In this document: in pieces, positions 30,192 through 40,321 of the stretch
How positions within the stretch are numbered: the first letter of the stretch is position 1
How the letters are laid out: every line of letters begins with the position of its first letter
Assembly (NCBI RefSeq): GCF_900108915.1
Contig: NZ_FNYH01000003.1
Coordinates: forward strand, 202,540 to 266,539
DNA from: Allopseudospirillum japonicum
GTDB lineage: Bacteria; Pseudomonadota; Gammaproteobacteria; Pseudomonadales; Halomonadaceae
Direction: 5' to 3'
DNA: 64,000 nucleotides
Made by a program: the position numbers and the translations under genes
The notes under the pieces: generated by a model
The model's input: the letters and a program-made list of their open reading frames with translations, nothing else
The model's database searches: none
Told to the model about the DNA's origin: nothing

Positions 30192-30464
30192 TTATTTTTC
30201 TGGCGCTATATAGCCATCAGCTTGTTCAACTTCTTGATTATCAAAGAATTTATCCATTTGTTCTTGTAGATAGGTGCGTGTTTCTGGATCGGCAAGACGT
30301 AGACGCTTTTCATTGATTAACAAGGTTTGGTGTTGTAGCCATGCTTGCCAAGCTTGTTTCGATACGCTTTGCTGAATTTCTATCCCCTTAGGGCCAGGGA
30401 AAGGCGGATGGGTGAGGGCTTCTAAATCGCGTTGATATTTACGGCAAAAGATTAAAGTGCTCAT
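30192..30464 (-). CDS. yggX: YggX-type Fe(II)-trafficking / oxidative damage protection protein
   Basis: A 90-residue protein with the single conserved Cys near the N-terminus ([11 protein letters not shown]) and PPFPGPKG, both family marks. YggX helps protect Fe-S proteins from oxidative damage and is linked to iron handling. It follows mutY by ten bases in the same direction, the usual mutY-yggX pair; MutY itself carries an Fe-S cluster. Confidence 0.94.
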   Translation of the reverse strand: MSTLIFCRKYQRDLEALTHPPFPGPKGIEIQQSVSKQAWQAWLQHQTLLINEKRLRLADPETRTYLQEQMDKFFDNQEVEQADGYIAPEK

Positions 30465-30474
30465 CAGGCTTCCT

Positions 30475-31533
30475 TCAAATTAACGTCGGACAGGTCGCAA
30501 GAAAATTTTTAATCGGTGTGGGCAAGCCTATTTTATTTCCTGCTGTAGGAGCATACCAAAGTTGATCACTAGCGTCTTGTACTTGCAGGTGTCTTGCATG
30601 GATCTGGCAGCGATAAACGCTTAGGTGCAGACGAAAATGAGTAAAAGTGTGACGAATATGGGCTACTTGGCTGAGTTCACTGCTTGCTAGTCCTTGTGTA
30701 TGCAACCAGGCTTGCGCTGCTTCCAAGGTGGCAAACTCAGGTAAGCTCCATAATCCTCCCCAAATGCCTGTATTTGGACGTTGTAGCAAGAGGACCTCTT
30801 GTGTGGCGTTGACGATTTGTATTCCATAGGCTTGGCGCTCTGGAAGGGTTTTTTTAGGCTTGGGCGTAGGGAGTTGTTTGGTTAATCCTTGAGCATAAGC
30901 TTGGCATTGGCTTTGCAGCGGGCAATCTGGGCATGCAGGCTTGCGTGAGGTGCACAAGGTGGCACCTAGGTCCATCATGGCTTGCGTGTATTCTGGTAAT
31001 CGCTGGTGTGGTGTATGCATGGCAGCATATTCCCACAATTGCTTTTCAATCTGTGCTTGACCAGGCCAGCCAGCAAGCGCGTGAAAACGTGTGAGTACCC
31101 GTTTGACATTCGCATCAAGAATCACTGCATGCTGACCTGTGCTGATGGCTTTAATTGCCCCAGCTGTGGAACGCCCTATACCAGGCAAACTTTGTAGTGC
31201 TTGCAAATTATCTGCGGGAATTTCCCCTTGATACGTATCACAAATGATCTGAGCGGCTTTGTGAAGATTACGTGCGCGTGAGTAATAGCCTAAACCCGTC
31301 CAAAGATGGAGGACTTCATCTAAGGGAGCTTGTGCCAACTGACGTACATCAGCAAAGGTTTGTGTAAAACGTGGAAAGTACTTGAGGACGGTTTTAACTT
31401 GAGTCTGTTGCAACATGACCTCTGAAACCCAAACCGCATAAGGGGTACGCGGGTGTTGCCAAGGTAAATCCTTACGTCCGTGTTGATCAAACCAGGTTAA
31501 AAGCGCAGGTGCAAAGCGAAAGTGAGTCGACAT
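30475..31533 (-). CDS. mutY: A/G-specific adenine glycosylase MutY
   Basis: A 352-residue base-excision glycosylase removing adenine opposite 8-oxoguanine. It has the catalytic Glu in [10 protein letters not shown], the helix-hairpin-helix [12 protein letters not shown] with Asp in [10 protein letters not shown], and the [4Fe-4S] ligands spaced C-x6-C-x2-C-x5-C in [17 protein letters not shown]. The C-terminal MutT-like recognition domain follows (about 225-345). It starts at ATG 31533. Confidence 0.97.
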   Translation of the reverse strand: MSTHFRFAPALLTWFDQHGRKDLPWQHPRTPYAVWVSEVMLQQTQVKTVLKYFPRFTQTFADVRQLAQAPLDEVLHLWTGLGYYSRARNLHKAAQIICDTYQGEIPADNLQALQSLPGIGRSTAGAIKAISTGQHAVILDANVKRVLTRFHALAGWPGQAQIEKQLWEYAAMHTPHQRLPEYTQAMMDLGATLCTSRKPACPDCPLQSQCQAYAQGLTKQLPTPKPKKTLPERQAYGIQIVNATQEVLLLQRPNTGIWGGLWSLPEFATLEAAQAWLHTQGLASSELSQVAHIRHTFTHFRLHLSVYRCQIHARHLQVQDASDQLWYAPTAGNKIGLPTPIKNFLATCPTLI

Positions 31534-31585
31534 AAATTAGCATCTTTAAGCTCAGTAAAAGTAGGATTTTATCCTAGTTTTTTAC

Positions 31586-33235
31586 TCAGGTTAAAGGGCC
31601 ATCCTCGAAACTTAAATTCAGCAAGGCTTGCGCAACAACACGATTGCGGCCATTTTCTTTCGCTTGGTACAGTGCTTGGTCCGTACACGCATATAAGTAT
31701 TCAGCTGAGGTATCTGGTGTAGGGACTAGGCTGCAAACACCAATGGATAAGCTAATACGTCCAACTGGTGGATTGTATTTATGGCAAATATTGGCTTTGG
31801 CCATGGCATTTTGGAGTCTCTGTGCCATCAGTTGCGCTTGTGCTAACGAAGTATTAGTGAGTAAAACGCCAAATTCCTCGCCACCTAAGCGAAAACAATC
31901 ATCCCCAGCACGCTGAAATAACCCGCGCAGTAAATGCCCGACTTGTGCCAAGACCTCGTCACCTTTTGGATGGCCATAGTGGTCGTTATACAGTTTGAAA
32001 TGATCAATATCGAGCATCATCAAAGAGATAGATTGCTGAGTGCGGGAAGCACGTTGTAATTCGGTCACGAGCGCCTGATTAAAGCAACGTCGATTATGGA
32101 GCTGAGTTAGCTCATCAGTAATGGCAAGTTCCTCTAAAGCGGCTTGGGCTTTTAGTAAATCTTGCTCTCTTTGATGCATTAAATCCTGATAATGCGTAAA
32201 AGCTTGTGCCATATCACCAATTTCATCTTGGCCTTGGGCTTGTTGTAAATGTTGGATTTGGCGTTGATCAGGTAACAGCATGGCTTGGCGCAGATGCAAT
32301 AAACGCTGGAAAAGATGCCGATACAGATAAATACAGCCAACGACAACACTAATAAAGCTAATCACAGAGGCTAAAATCAGCCAACGCCCATGTAATTGGG
32401 ATTGGACTTTTAATTGATGTTGTTGCTGGCGAATTTGTTGGTGCATCCACTGAGTCACCCGATGGATATGCGCACTGAGTTGTTCGGAGTAGACTTGACT
32501 GCGCTCAAGGGCAAGCTCCTGTTCTGCGTAGAGTCTGAGCCAAGTTTGGCGGTTTTCTACCAGGGTTTGGGCAACATGGGAAAGCTCTAACTGTAAACCT
32601 GAAGGTTGAATGTGTGAGGCTGACAGATGCTCGATTTTGCGCTTTTGCTGATGCAAGGCTTGGTGTTGGTCCAAATTCAGGGCTAATAGCGCTTGGGTCC
32701 CTATATGATTGGCGAGACGATCTTCTGGTAAATTCTGTAATAAAGAAAATAAATGCTGAATTAACAAAGGGTTTTGTCGCTCTAGCACCAAGCGCTCACG
32801 AATGAGTTGATTAAATACCTCAAAATGCTGTTCAAGACGCGCAATTGCTTGGTAAACCGGCTCGCGTAGTTGTGTAGGAATTGCATCTTCTGCTAGAGAA
32901 TCTAAGGCTTGATGTAAGTTAGCGAGCTCTTTTTGTTGGATCATGACTTCGCTTTCATGCGCGAACTCGTTAGGCGCTAGTAACAAGGTCGGGGCTAAGG
33001 CCTCAAAAGATTCCGCACTACGTTCCAAATAAGCGACATGCAGCACAAAAGGCAGCTGGGTTTGGCTGAAGTGGTTGAGCTGGGATTCAATACGCGCAAA
33101 CAAACTGAGCGTGAGCGTTGTGGCCAGCATGACTAAGCCTAATAAGAGGACAAAACCTAGGCTAATTCTTTGAGTCAGGGTAAAGCGCCATGCGTTGTAA
33201 GGCTTGGTCGCTCGCTTTGCATCGGACATCTGCAT
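31586..33235 (-). CDS. Membrane diguanylate cyclase (HAMP-GGDEF)
   Basis: A 549-residue cyclase. Membrane helices span about 24-46 and 284-306, enclosing a periplasmic helical sensor region of roughly 235 residues. HAMP follows (about 305-355), then GGDEF with the active-site GGEEF at 451-455. RAGD at 442-445, five residues before it, is an intact inhibitory I-site. It should make c-di-GMP and be product-inhibited. It lies 52 bases after the gene for a BMP-type periplasmic binding protein, suggesting a ligand-sensing pair. Two ATGs, at 33235 and six bases later, are both possible starts. Confidence 0.92.
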   Translation of the reverse strand: MQMSDAKRATKPYNAWRFTLTQRISLGFVLLLGLVMLATTLTLSLFARIESQLNHFSQTQLPFVLHVAYLERSAESFEALAPTLLLAPNEFAHESEVMIQQKELANLHQALDSLAEDAIPTQLREPVYQAIARLEQHFEVFNQLIRERLVLERQNPLLIQHLFSLLQNLPEDRLANHIGTQALLALNLDQHQALHQQKRKIEHLSASHIQPSGLQLELSHVAQTLVENRQTWLRLYAEQELALERSQVYSEQLSAHIHRVTQWMHQQIRQQQHQLKVQSQLHGRWLILASVISFISVVVGCIYLYRHLFQRLLHLRQAMLLPDQRQIQHLQQAQGQDEIGDMAQAFTHYQDLMHQREQDLLKAQAALEELAITDELTQLHNRRCFNQALVTELQRASRTQQSISLMMLDIDHFKLYNDHYGHPKGDEVLAQVGHLLRGLFQRAGDDCFRLGGEEFGVLLTNTSLAQAQLMAQRLQNAMAKANICHKYNPPVGRISLSIGVCSLVPTPDTSAEYLYACTDQALYQAKENGRNRVVAQALLNLSFEDGPLT

Positions 33236-33287
33236 AGGCCTTTTGCTCCCTGTTCACTTGCTGAGCTCACCGCGAAATTACGCAGGA

Positions 33288-34328
33288 TTACGGCAATGTT
33301 TTAATAGGCACTGGGCAAGATTCCAAAGTACGTACATCTTGTATCACAAGTTCCCCAGTGATCACTTGTAGCTGTGCGCTTTGCAAGGCATCTAACATGG
33401 GTTCGGAAAGTAACAGGGCATTATGTTGATCATGCGCCCAAGCTAAGACTTTATCCGCAACGCCTAAAGCAACTTGTCCTGCTTGCCAATCTGTGTGATA
33501 CGTTTGATATAAAAAACGCCAAGTCGCTAAATCCAGCCTTTTAATAAAAGAGGTCAGCATAAAGTCACTAGCGGCGTTCCAATTGACTGGCCCTGCAATA
33601 CTCCAAATATTGGCTTGGGCTAATGCCTTTAAAACCTCTTGTGTGTGTTGGCCTGCTAAAGCAAACACCACATCCGTGCCTGCTTGAGTTAACGCTTGCA
33701 CTTGGTAAAGAAGGGCTGGTTCGCTGATAGACCCCCTTTCTGTATTAGTGGCCTGAACACTAATAACTTGAGCTTGAGGTGCTACATAAGCCACACCTTG
33801 GGCAAATCCACAGCCAATATTAGAGTTGGTTTTACTTGCGGTGTATCCCACAATCCCTAAACGCTGATTTTTTGAGGTGAGACCCGCGAGGATACCAATC
33901 AGAAAGCTTGCTTCCTGATCTTTAAAAAGCACAGATTGCACGTTCGGCGCTTGGACAACCGCATTAAATAAACCAAATTTAATATGAGGATAAAGGGGAG
34001 CGAGCTTTTCCAAGAGGGGGCGTAGGCGGCAACCCGTAAAAAGCACAGGGGAATACCCGACTCTTAAATAAGCTTCTACCGTTTGCATGGCGGTATCATC
34101 TAGTTGCTGAACATCCAAGACTGCAAATCCATGCCCATATTCTTGGTTGAAACGTCGTGCACCTGTCAGGATTTGCTCATGTTGCAGATTGCGGCTATCT
34201 GCTTGGTTATCGAGCACAATTAAGGGACGAAAATGAGCAAAGACTTCAGCATGTGTCAAAGGAGGCAAGATGACACACGCCCATAAGCAATAAACGAATA
34301 AGCGCAAAAACGCTACCATACTCAACAT
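33288..34328 (-). CDS. BMP-family periplasmic substrate-binding protein
   Basis: A 346-residue protein with a hydrophobic signal peptide ending near PPLTHA. The body matches the basic membrane protein (Med/PnrA-like) type-1 periplasmic binding fold: GARRFNQEYG, the SFLIGILAGLTSK stretch, LGIVGYTASKTNSNIGCGFAQGV (pattern only) and DVVFALAGQHTQEVLKAL. Such proteins bind nucleosides or other small ligands, usually for ABC importers. No permease or ATPase gene is near. The next gene, transcribed together, encodes the HAMP-GGDEF cyclase, so a sensing role is likely. No lipobox Cys is evident. Confidence 0.8.
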   Translation of the reverse strand: MLSMVAFLRLFVYCLWACVILPPLTHAEVFAHFRPLIVLDNQADSRNLQHEQILTGARRFNQEYGHGFAVLDVQQLDDTAMQTVEAYLRVGYSPVLFTGCRLRPLLEKLAPLYPHIKFGLFNAVVQAPNVQSVLFKDQEASFLIGILAGLTSKNQRLGIVGYTASKTNSNIGCGFAQGVAYVAPQAQVISVQATNTERGSISEPALLYQVQALTQAGTDVVFALAGQHTQEVLKALAQANIWSIAGPVNWNAASDFMLTSFIKRLDLATWRFLYQTYHTDWQAGQVALGVADKVLAWAHDQHNALLLSEPMLDALQSAQLQVITGELVIQDVRTLESCPVPIKTLP

Positions 34329-34465
34329 AAAGTTTGTGCCTCTTGCAGGATAACCAGAATCAAGCGCTGACGATCCATATCAGGCATGGCTAAAGCAAGC
34401 ATAGCTAAGGCTAAAAAAATTGCCTAAGTTCTACAGAATTTGTCAACAAATCACAGACTTTAAAC

Positions 34466-34488
34466 AAAAATGCCCCCAAATGGGGGCA
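34466..34488 (-). terminator. Intrinsic terminator of the RND efflux operon
   Basis: On the minus strand TGCCCCCA pairs with TGGGGGCA across a very short loop, followed by TTTTTGTTT. It lies about 40 bases beyond the RND gene's stop. Confidence 0.9.
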
Positions 34489-34530
34489 AACCTACACAAA
34501 AGTTATACAAGTATGCAAAAGGCAACTCAT

Positions 34531-37500
34531 CTAGGCTGATGCTGGTTTCGCCTGAATATTTGGCGGAATCGCAACAAGATGCGGTGCTTGACGCACAATA
34601 TAGGTGTAGACCGTAGGCACCACAAAGAGGGTGAGGAAGGTTCCTAAAGTTAAACCACCAACAATTACCCAGCCTATGGCTTGGCGGCTTTCTGCCCCTG
34701 CACCGACAGCTAAGGCAAGGGGAACATTCCCTAAGACCATCGCGGCTGTGGTCATCAAGATAGGACGCAAACGCAGCACAGAAGCTTCAACGACTGCTTG
34801 TACTTTATCCTGACCTTGCTCACGAAGTTGGTTCGCAAACTCGGTAATCAAAATACCATGTTTAGTGATTAAACCAATCAAGGTAATCAAACCAATTTGG
34901 CTATACACATTCATGGAGGTGCCTGTATACATCATGGTGAGCAAGGCACCTAATAAAGCCAAAGGCACACTAAACATAATCACCATAGGTGATGCAAAGC
35001 TCTCAAATTGTGCCGCAAGTACCAAATAAATAAAGCCCAAAGCTAAGATAAAGGTAATCATCAAGGTGTTACCAGACTGTTTGAACTCGCGTGCTTGGCC
35101 GTTGTAATCATATTGTACGCCAACGGCGTCCACTTCTTGAGCCGCTTCTAGAGTGAAGTTTTCAATTAAGGTCAAAGCTTCCCCTTGTGACAAACCAGGA
35201 GCAAGATTCGATTTAACGGTGGCTGCACGTAGTTTGTTAAAGTGATTGAGCTCACGTGGCGCGACACTTTCTTCAATCTGTACTAGGTTACTCAATTGGA
35301 TCATTTGCCCACTTTGGCTGCGGACATAAATGGCCGCTAAATCTTGCGGACGGGTACGATCAGCATCTTCCACTTGCAAAATCACATCATATTGTTCGTT
35401 ATTTTGCTTAAAACGGGTGACCTGTTTACCACCGAGTAAGGTTTCTAAAGTTGCGGTAATCTCCGAAATTGCCACCCCAACATCGGCTGCTTTATCACGG
35501 TTGATGCTCACTTTTAGCTCAGGTTTGTTGAGCTTTAAATCCACATCTGGGTTTTGAAAACGTCCATCGGCATACAGTTTTTGCATGACCTGATCGACAA
35601 CCGCTTGCAGCTTTTCAAAACTATCTGTGGTTTGAATGACAAACTCAACTGGTTGCGCAATCGGACTTTGTCCTAACGAGGCCGGTGGGATGGGGAAAGC
35701 CATAATACCAGGAATCCCGCCGTAAAATTTAGGGGCTAATTCACCGGCAACTTGTAAGGTTGAGCGCTCCCTTTGCTGCCAATCTTTAAAGCCCATAAAG
35801 GCAATGACGTTAGATTCTGTAGGGAATAAACCGGTAATCACAAAATAACGTTCGACTTCAGGGACTTGGCTAGCCATACCCTCAATTTGACGAGAATATT
35901 TGTCCAAAAACTCTGTAGTAGAACCTTCTGGGCCTATCCCAAAACCAATTAAGGTGCCTCTATCTTCCTTAGGTGACAGCTCGGATTGCAAATGCTGTAA
36001 AGACCAATAAATACCGCCTAAACAAGCCAAAGCAAGTAGGAGAATCAAAGGACGTACTTTCAAACTGGCTTTGAGTACCGCACGGTATCCGGCGTTTAAG
36101 CTGTCCAAAACCCGCTCGCCCCAAAGATAAAAACGCCCATGTTGCTCGTGTTTTAAGATCCTCGAACACATCATAGGCGATAGCGTTAAGGCCACAAAAC
36201 CAGAAACAATGACCGCAGCAGCAAGGGTTAACGCAAATTCAGCAAACAGTTTACCTGTGCGTCCTTCAGCAAACGCAATCGGGGTAAAGACGGCCGCTAG
36301 GGTGAGGGTCATGGCGATAACAGCAAAACCAATTTCGCGTGCCCCTTGAAAGGCAGCAGCAACCGGCGTCATACCTTCTTCAATATGACGATAGATATTT
36401 TCTAAGACCACAATTGCATCATCAACGACTAAGCCAATGGCCATCACCATTGCAAGCAAGGTCAGGGTGTTGACTGAAAAGTTGAACAAATACATAAACA
36501 TAAAGGCACCAATCAAGGAAACTGGAATGGTGACCAAAGGAATTAGAGTGGCACGTAGAGAACGTAAAAATAAGAAGATGACGGCGATAACTAAAGCTAC
36601 AGCTTCAATAATGGTGGCATAAACCGCTTGAATCGAGCGATCAATAAAAATAGAGGAATCATAAGCGACACGCACTTGCATCCCTTCAGGTAACAGGGCT
36701 TCTACCTGAGGAATCATGGCTTTCACGCCGGCAGAAACATCTAAAGGATTGGCAACGGACTGTTTGACGACCCCTAAAGCAACGGCAGTCTCACCGTTGA
36801 AACGCACGGTCCCGCGATCACTTTCTGGTCCTAAAGCAATACGAGCGACATCTTGTAGACGTACAAGATAACCATCAACATCTTTCAGGACAATATGCTC
36901 AAATTCGTCAATCTGACGTAAATCGGTTTGTGCCAACACACTAAATTCGCGTGCTTGCGATTCAATGGTACCAGAGGGGACTTCCAAGTTTTGTGAACGT
37001 AACGCGTTTTGAATATCGCTGACACTGATTTTATAAGCAGCCATACGCGCCCGATCAAGCCAGATCCGCATTGAATAGCGACGTTCCCCGAAGATACGCA
37101 CATTAGCGACCCCTTCAATGGTTTGCAGCTTATCTTTGACTAAGCGATCTGCGTAATCTGTGATCTCTAACGGCGTGTGTCTTGGACTGGAAAATGCCAA
37201 GTACATAATTGGTTGCGCATCGGCTTCGACTTTAGCAACGATAGGTTCGTCAATATCATCTGGCAGCATGCCACGGACTCGACCCACGCGGTCGCGCACA
37301 TCACTAGCGGCTGCATCTGCATCCCGCCCTAATTTGAAATATAAGGTGATTTGACTTTTACCTGCGCGTGATGCGGAGGTCATAAAATCAATTCCCTCAA
37401 TCCCAGATAAAGAATCTTCAAGATTATTGGTGACCTGAGATTCGATAATAGCGGCATTGGCGCCTGCGTATGTAGTTTCTACGCTGACAGTAGGAATATC

Positions 37501-37620
37501 TATATTTGGGTATTCACGCACGGTTAGGCGATCATAAGCCAGAATACCGACTAACAAAATCAGCAAGCTCATAACGGTCGCCAGTACAGGGCGTTGAATG
37601 GAAATATCGGATAACACCAT
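34531..37620 (-). CDS. RND (HAE1) multidrug efflux permease
   Basis: A 1029-residue inner-membrane RND pump. It starts MVLSDISIQRPVLATVM and has the two large periplasmic loops, twelve membrane helices, and the proton-relay Asp pair in VVDDAIVVLENIYRH near residue 400. The C-terminal half repeats the layout with the TIGLITKHGILITE-type helix. It exports hydrophobic compounds by proton antiport, with the adaptor encoded 21 bases upstream and an outer-membrane channel probably encoded by the divergent tolC-like gene. The substrate cannot be read from the sequence. Confidence 0.95.
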   Translation of the reverse strand: MVLSDISIQRPVLATVMSLLILLVGILAYDRLTVREYPNIDIPTVSVETTYAGANAAIIESQVTNNLEDSLSGIEGIDFMTSASRAGKSQITLYFKLGRDADAAASDVRDRVGRVRGMLPDDIDEPIVAKVEADAQPIMYLAFSSPRHTPLEITDYADRLVKDKLQTIEGVANVRIFGERRYSMRIWLDRARMAAYKISVSDIQNALRSQNLEVPSGTIESQAREFSVLAQTDLRQIDEFEHIVLKDVDGYLVRLQDVARIALGPESDRGTVRFNGETAVALGVVKQSVANPLDVSAGVKAMIPQVEALLPEGMQVRVAYDSSIFIDRSIQAVYATIIEAVALVIAVIFLFLRSLRATLIPLVTIPVSLIGAFMFMYLFNFSVNTLTLLAMVMAIGLVVDDAIVVLENIYRHIEEGMTPVAAAFQGAREIGFAVIAMTLTLAAVFTPIAFAEGRTGKLFAEFALTLAAAVIVSGFVALTLSPMMCSRILKHEQHGRFYLWGERVLDSLNAGYRAVLKASLKVRPLILLLALACLGGIYWSLQHLQSELSPKEDRGTLIGFGIGPEGSTTEFLDKYSRQIEGMASQVPEVERYFVITGLFPTESNVIAFMGFKDWQQRERSTLQVAGELAPKFYGGIPGIMAFPIPPASLGQSPIAQPVEFVIQTTDSFEKLQAVVDQVMQKLYADGRFQNPDVDLKLNKPELKVSINRDKAADVGVAISEITATLETLLGGKQVTRFKQNNEQYDVILQVEDADRTRPQDLAAIYVRSQSGQMIQLSNLVQIEESVAPRELNHFNKLRAATVKSNLAPGLSQGEALTLIENFTLEAAQEVDAVGVQYDYNGQAREFKQSGNTLMITFILALGFIYLVLAAQFESFASPMVIMFSVPLALLGALLTMMYTGTSMNVYSQIGLITLIGLITKHGILITEFANQLREQGQDKVQAVVEASVLRLRPILMTTAAMVLGNVPLALAVGAGAESRQAIGWVIVGGLTLGTFLTLFVVPTVYTYIVRQAPHLVAIPPNIQAKPASA

Positions 37621-37641
37621 ATCGCAAATACTCCCAGAGAA

Positions 37642-38688
37642 TTATTGCGCAGTCGCTGGCGCAAGGTTAACAGGCTGAGCACGCATCCCAGGACGCAGTT
37701 TTAATTGGCCTGCCGTGACCACAATATCACCGGCGTTCAGACCTGAGGTCACCTCAACTTGACCTTGAACCCGTTGGCCAATTTGTACCGGAACAATTTC
37801 TACGACCCCCTCGACTAAACGCATCACTAATTGCTTGCGTCCTTGGGGTACTAGGGCTTCTTCAGGAATTAATAACGCATCTGGCACTTCAGCAAGGAGG
37901 ACACGCACTCGGGTAAATAACCCAGGTAAAAGTTCACCATCCGGATTGGGTAATTGAGCACGCACCAATAAACTGCGGCCATCCTGGTCCAATTGGGGGT
38001 CAAGGGCGTAGATTTCTCCTGTGAAGCGACGTCCGGGCAAGGCATCTAAATGAAGTTCAACACTTTGTCCGACTGCCATTTCAGCAAAAAAGCGTTCAGG
38101 CACCCGAAATTCGACTTTAATCGGGTCCAAATCTACTAAAGTGACTAGGTCTTGGCCTGCAGAAACCAGATCCCCAGGACTGACTTGACGTAAACCCAGC
38201 ACACCATCAAAAGGCGCTTTAAGCGTCATTTTCGCTAAACGCTCTTGGGCTAGTGTGACTTTGGCTTGGTCAATACGTAACTGAGATAAGGCTGAATCTC
38301 GATCCGTTTCGCTGCCCACACGCTTGCTCAGAAGTTCACTGGCACGCTTGTAATCAACGCGTGATAAGGTTTCACTTGCTTGGGCTTGGGCAAGCTCGGC
38401 TTGTTGAATGGCCGCATCGAGACGAATTAACACATCCCCTTGGGTTACAGTTTGCCCTTCAGTGAAATGCAAACTTTGGATACGCCCTTGAACTTCAGAA
38501 CGAATAACAACCTTCTCATTCGCTACCAGGTTGCCTATGGTGTCTAAGTCACGTACTAAATGACTTGGCGCTAGCTTGACCGCTTCCACTGGCATGGGCG
38601 GGCGTTCAGGCGCGGAAACAGAAGGTGCGGCCGCAATCAACAAAGCCAGACTCGCAAAACTGGCCGGTGATAAAATAGATTTCAGCAC
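37642..38688 (-). CDS. RND efflux periplasmic adaptor (membrane fusion protein)
   Basis: A 348-residue adaptor with an N-terminal signal peptide ending near APSVSA and no lipobox. It has a split lipoyl domain (VVIRSEVQGRIQSLHFTEGQ, then KAPFDGVLGLRQVSPGD), a coiled-coil hairpin between the halves (about 95-150), then beta-barrel and membrane-proximal domains. The start is GTG at 38688 with GAGG eight bases upstream. It bridges the RND pump and the outer-membrane channel. Confidence 0.94.
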   Translation of the reverse strand: MLKSILSPASFASLALLIAAAPSVSAPERPPMPVEAVKLAPSHLVRDLDTIGNLVANEKVVIRSEVQGRIQSLHFTEGQTVTQGDVLIRLDAAIQQAELAQAQASETLSRVDYKRASELLSKRVGSETDRDSALSQLRIDQAKVTLAQERLAKMTLKAPFDGVLGLRQVSPGDLVSAGQDLVTLVDLDPIKVEFRVPERFFAEMAVGQSVELHLDALPGRRFTGEIYALDPQLDQDGRSLLVRAQLPNPDGELLPGLFTRVRVLLAEVPDALLIPEEALVPQGRKQLVMRLVEGVVEIVPVQIGQRVQGQVEVTSGLNAGDIVVTAGQLKLRPGMRAQPVNLAPATAQ

Positions 38689-38825
38689 GGAAAATACCTC
38701 GGATGTGTGAAAATTCCATTCAGTAAACTTGATAGAGATTAGATTTCTTCTCGTGAGAGAGGCGCTTCATCTTTTATTAGATTTGACTTAAATTAGATTA
38801 AATAAAGGTAAAAAGACTTTAGTTA

Positions 38826-38846
38826 ACTGGACTGTCTAGTCTACTA
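38826..38846. promoter_or_regulatory. Candidate regulator site in the divergent efflux/tolC promoter region
   Basis: GGACT-GTCT-AGTCT at 38829-38842 is a short interrupted palindrome (GACT/AGTC core) of the kind bound by TetR-family efflux regulators. The 244-base gap is AT-rich and holds several TTGACT-like -35 candidates, including one at 38847-38852 toward tolC. No regulator gene is adjacent. Confidence 0.3.
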
Positions 38847-38932
38847 TTGACTTCCATCAAGTCGCAATTGTGATTTTGTACCAGATTTGTACATGTACGC
38901 CTGCTGTCTTTGCTTTAACTAGGAGCTCATTT

Positions 38933-40222
38933 ATGCGTTTGCCGTTAATTCTCTCTTTTAGTCTGTTGCCCTTTCATGTCATGGCAGCGGACTTGCTCAA
39001 TATTTATCAGGATGCACTGACTGCCGATACGGAGCTAGCTAAAGTCCTAGCGCAATACCAGCAGCAAGAAGCAAGGCAAGATCAAGCGGAATCTGGTTTA
39101 AAGCCTCAAGTCAGTGCGACAGCCAATGTCAGCCGTCAACACACCTCTCCCAGTAGTCAAGAGGATTACACCAGCCATACCTTGGGTCTTTCTGCTTCCC
39201 AAGTCGTGTATCAGGGAAGCTTGTATGCGCAAGTGGATGCGGCCCAAGCGCAAGTAAAAGCCAGCCAAGCCCAGTATGAGCAAGCACAACAAGAATTAAT
39301 GCTTCGTAGTGCACAAGCGTATTTTGCGGTTTTGCGTGCGCAAGATGCTTTACGTACTGCACAGGCACAAGAAACCGCGATTAAGCGTCAGCTCGATCAA
39401 GCGAAACAGCAATTTGAGGTTGGCTTGATTGCAATTACCGGTGTACACGAAGCGCAAGCCGCGTATGACCAAGCGCGTGCTAATCGTTTAGGTGCAGAAG
39501 GTCAATTGCGGGTGACTCAAGATGCACTCGAACAGTTAACAGGACAAAGTTATGCGGCTTTGGATGTGCTGAAAGATGATATACCCATTCAAGCGCCAGA
39601 ACCTAACCAACGCCAACATTGGGAAGAACGTGCCTTAGCACATAATTTATCCTTGGTCTCTGCCGCCTATGGGGTTGAAGCTGCGCAAGCGAATATCAAA
39701 GCGCAACAGGCACAGCATTATCCTAGTTTGAGCTTTTATGCAGAGCATCAAAGGACAGACAATGCCCAAGGCATGGAGATTGATCGCAACTCCACCGTGT
39801 ATGGGGTACGTGCGAATGTCGACGTGTATGCCGGCGGACGCACACAAGCGCAAGTGCGTGAATCCCGTTATGCACTAGAAGAAGCACAAGCTCAGCAAGA
39901 AAGTGCGCGCCGCAGTGTTTTGCAAAATGCGCGTAGTCTTTTTACTTTGGTGAATACGGATGTGTTGACAGTGCAAGCACGTAAGCTAGCGATTCGTTCG
40001 AACCAAAGTGCTTTAGAAGCCACGCGTACCGGTTACGAAGTCGGTACCCGTAATATTGTCGATGTATTAAATGCAGAGCGCAATTTGTATGCGGCGCAGC
40101 GTGATTATGACCAAGCACGTTATGATTATGTGATTAATATGCTGCAATTAAAATTTGCTGCTGGGGTACTGACACAAGAGGATTTAGCAACCCTGAATCA
40201 GTGGCTCAAGGCCTCCTCGTAA
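38933..40222 (+). CDS. tolC: TolC-family outer-membrane efflux channel
   Basis: A 429-residue TolC-type protein. The signal peptide MRLPLILSFSLLPFHVMA is followed by the ADLLNIYQDAL start of the mature protein. Two repeats of long Ala/Gln-rich helices and beta strands follow, with the YEVGTRNIVDVLNAERNLYA-type segment in the second half. The ATG at 38933 has AGGAG upstream; an upstream in-frame start would spoil the signal peptide. It is divergent from the RND operon and likely completes that tripartite pump. Confidence 0.93.
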   Translation: MRLPLILSFSLLPFHVMAADLLNIYQDALTADTELAKVLAQYQQQEARQDQAESGLKPQVSATANVSRQHTSPSSQEDYTSHTLGLSASQVVYQGSLYAQVDAAQAQVKASQAQYEQAQQELMLRSAQAYFAVLRAQDALRTAQAQETAIKRQLDQAKQQFEVGLIAITGVHEAQAAYDQARANRLGAEGQLRVTQDALEQLTGQSYAALDVLKDDIPIQAPEPNQRQHWEERALAHNLSLVSAAYGVEAAQANIKAQQAQHYPSLSFYAEHQRTDNAQGMEIDRNSTVYGVRANVDVYAGGRTQAQVRESRYALEEAQAQQESARRSVLQNARSLFTLVNTDVLTVQARKLAIRSNQSALEATRTGYEVGTRNIVDVLNAERNLYAAQRDYDQARYDYVINMLQLKFAAGVLTQEDLATLNQWLKASS

Positions 40223-40291
40223 TTCACTTTTGCATAAGCTAGCTGGGTTGCTGTAGTCAGCAACCCAACAAAAAAGACAATCTAGTGACAT

Positions 40292-40321
40292 CCCCGCCCG
40301 ATTGGGCGAGGGTTTACGCGG
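40292..40321 (+). repeat. Short palindromic intergenic repeat, copy 1
   Basis: CCCCGCCC-GATT-GGGCGAGG forms a stem with one C-A mismatch, followed by GTTTACGCGG. The same stem-plus-TTTACG layout occurs at 60685-60714 in the same orientation. It lies between the converging tolC and lysC genes and may also act as a terminator. Confidence 0.65.
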
